A stretch of 64,000 nucleotides of DNA, taken from Planctomycetota bacterium. Its GTDB lineage: Bacteria > Planctomycetota > Phycisphaerae > Phycisphaerales > Phycisphaeraceae. Both the position numbers and the translations under genes were made by a program. The DNA lies in NCBI GenBank assembly GCA_026386955.1, contig JAPLMQ010000312.1, positions 48,405 through 112,404 of the forward strand. The letters run 5' to 3'. A model generated the notes under the pieces. The model did no database searches, was not told where the DNA came from, and saw nothing but the letters and a program-made list of their open reading frames with translations. Positions 63,861 to 64,000 of the stretch are shown here, in pieces; the stretch's first letter is position 1; the number at the start of each line of letters is the position of its first letter.

Positions 63861-64000
63861 TGGTCTGGTGCCACATGACCCCTCTGAACAACCCGGCCTC
63901 GCCGCCGCGCCGGGCGGCGAACGCTCTTGGGCGGGGTTTCCCGCGGCTCCAAAGCCCGGTCCGGTCCCGCGGGGCGTCGCTCCGGGCCCCGCTGCGGCCC

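Overview
The window is a gene-dense, very GC-rich bacterial chromosome segment. It holds 48 well-supported protein genes on both strands, one of them split by a nonsense codon, plus one doubtful small frame. I saw no rRNA, tRNA, CRISPR array, transposase, integrase or phage gene. The gene content points to the Planctomycetes, probably the Phycisphaerae (Tepidisphaera/Humisphaera side). The signs are several Gfo/Idh/MocA oxidoreductases and carbohydrate-active enzymes scattered among housekeeping genes, futalosine-type menaquinone synthesis (mqnD), single-gene housekeeping loci (an atpD with no other ATP synthase gene beside it), and exported proteins sprinkled with the tetrapeptide ATQP. This placement is inference; no marker gene was compared.

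Layout. 1-3 kb: two PilT-type ATPases in tandem, the first cut by the window edge. 3-9.3 kb: a SirB1-like protein, a Gfo/Idh/MocA oxidoreductase, a large Pat-type acyl-CoA-synthetase/GNAT fusion and an exported PDZ protein. 9.3-19.8 kb: an ankyrin-FHA protein, a protein of unknown family, a ceramidase-like enzyme, the mqnD-ggt pair, a lipoprotein and a sialate O-acetylesterase. 19.7-29.7 kb: a degenerate HD-GYP protein, a GlmM-type phosphohexomutase, a polysaccharide deacetylase, a family 2 glycosidase, lone atpD, a PhyH dioxygenase and an atypical low-GC membrane protein. 29.7-33 kb: a multi-PAS histidine kinase/receiver gene broken by an in-frame TGA and also lacking the ATP-binding D-box. 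33.5-40.2 kb: purK-purE, a SOUL lipoprotein, an MFS/DUF1294/TspO membrane-protein group and moeA. 40.2-43 kb: a pair of ketosynthase homologues in which the first has lost the whole catalytic triad (chain-length-factor-like) and the second keeps it. 43-49 kb: an APH-type kinase, the tpiA-secG-yicC unit, hemC, an exported His/Lys-rich protein and a CDGSH protein. 49-64 kb: a NodB-like protein, Gfo/Idh/MocA, alpha-L-fucosidase, two glycosyltransferases, a subtilase-like protein, ettA, a phosphatase-cytochrome c' fusion lipoprotein, an enolase-superfamily sugar-acid dehydratase and a 2-hydroxyacid dehydrogenase.

The gaps carry at least four families of interspersed palindromic repeats. Each occurs as inverted pairs of small hairpin units 50-200 bp apart, with compensatory base changes visible between units. 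Functionally the window mixes core metabolism (purine, haem, menaquinone, molybdopterin, triose phosphate, protein export, translation) with polysaccharide breakdown (GH29, GH2, sialate esterase, sugar-acid enzymes) and surface-glycan synthesis. The items that most deserve follow-up are the ketosynthase/chain-length-factor-like pair, the phosphatase-cytochrome fusion and the structured repeat families.
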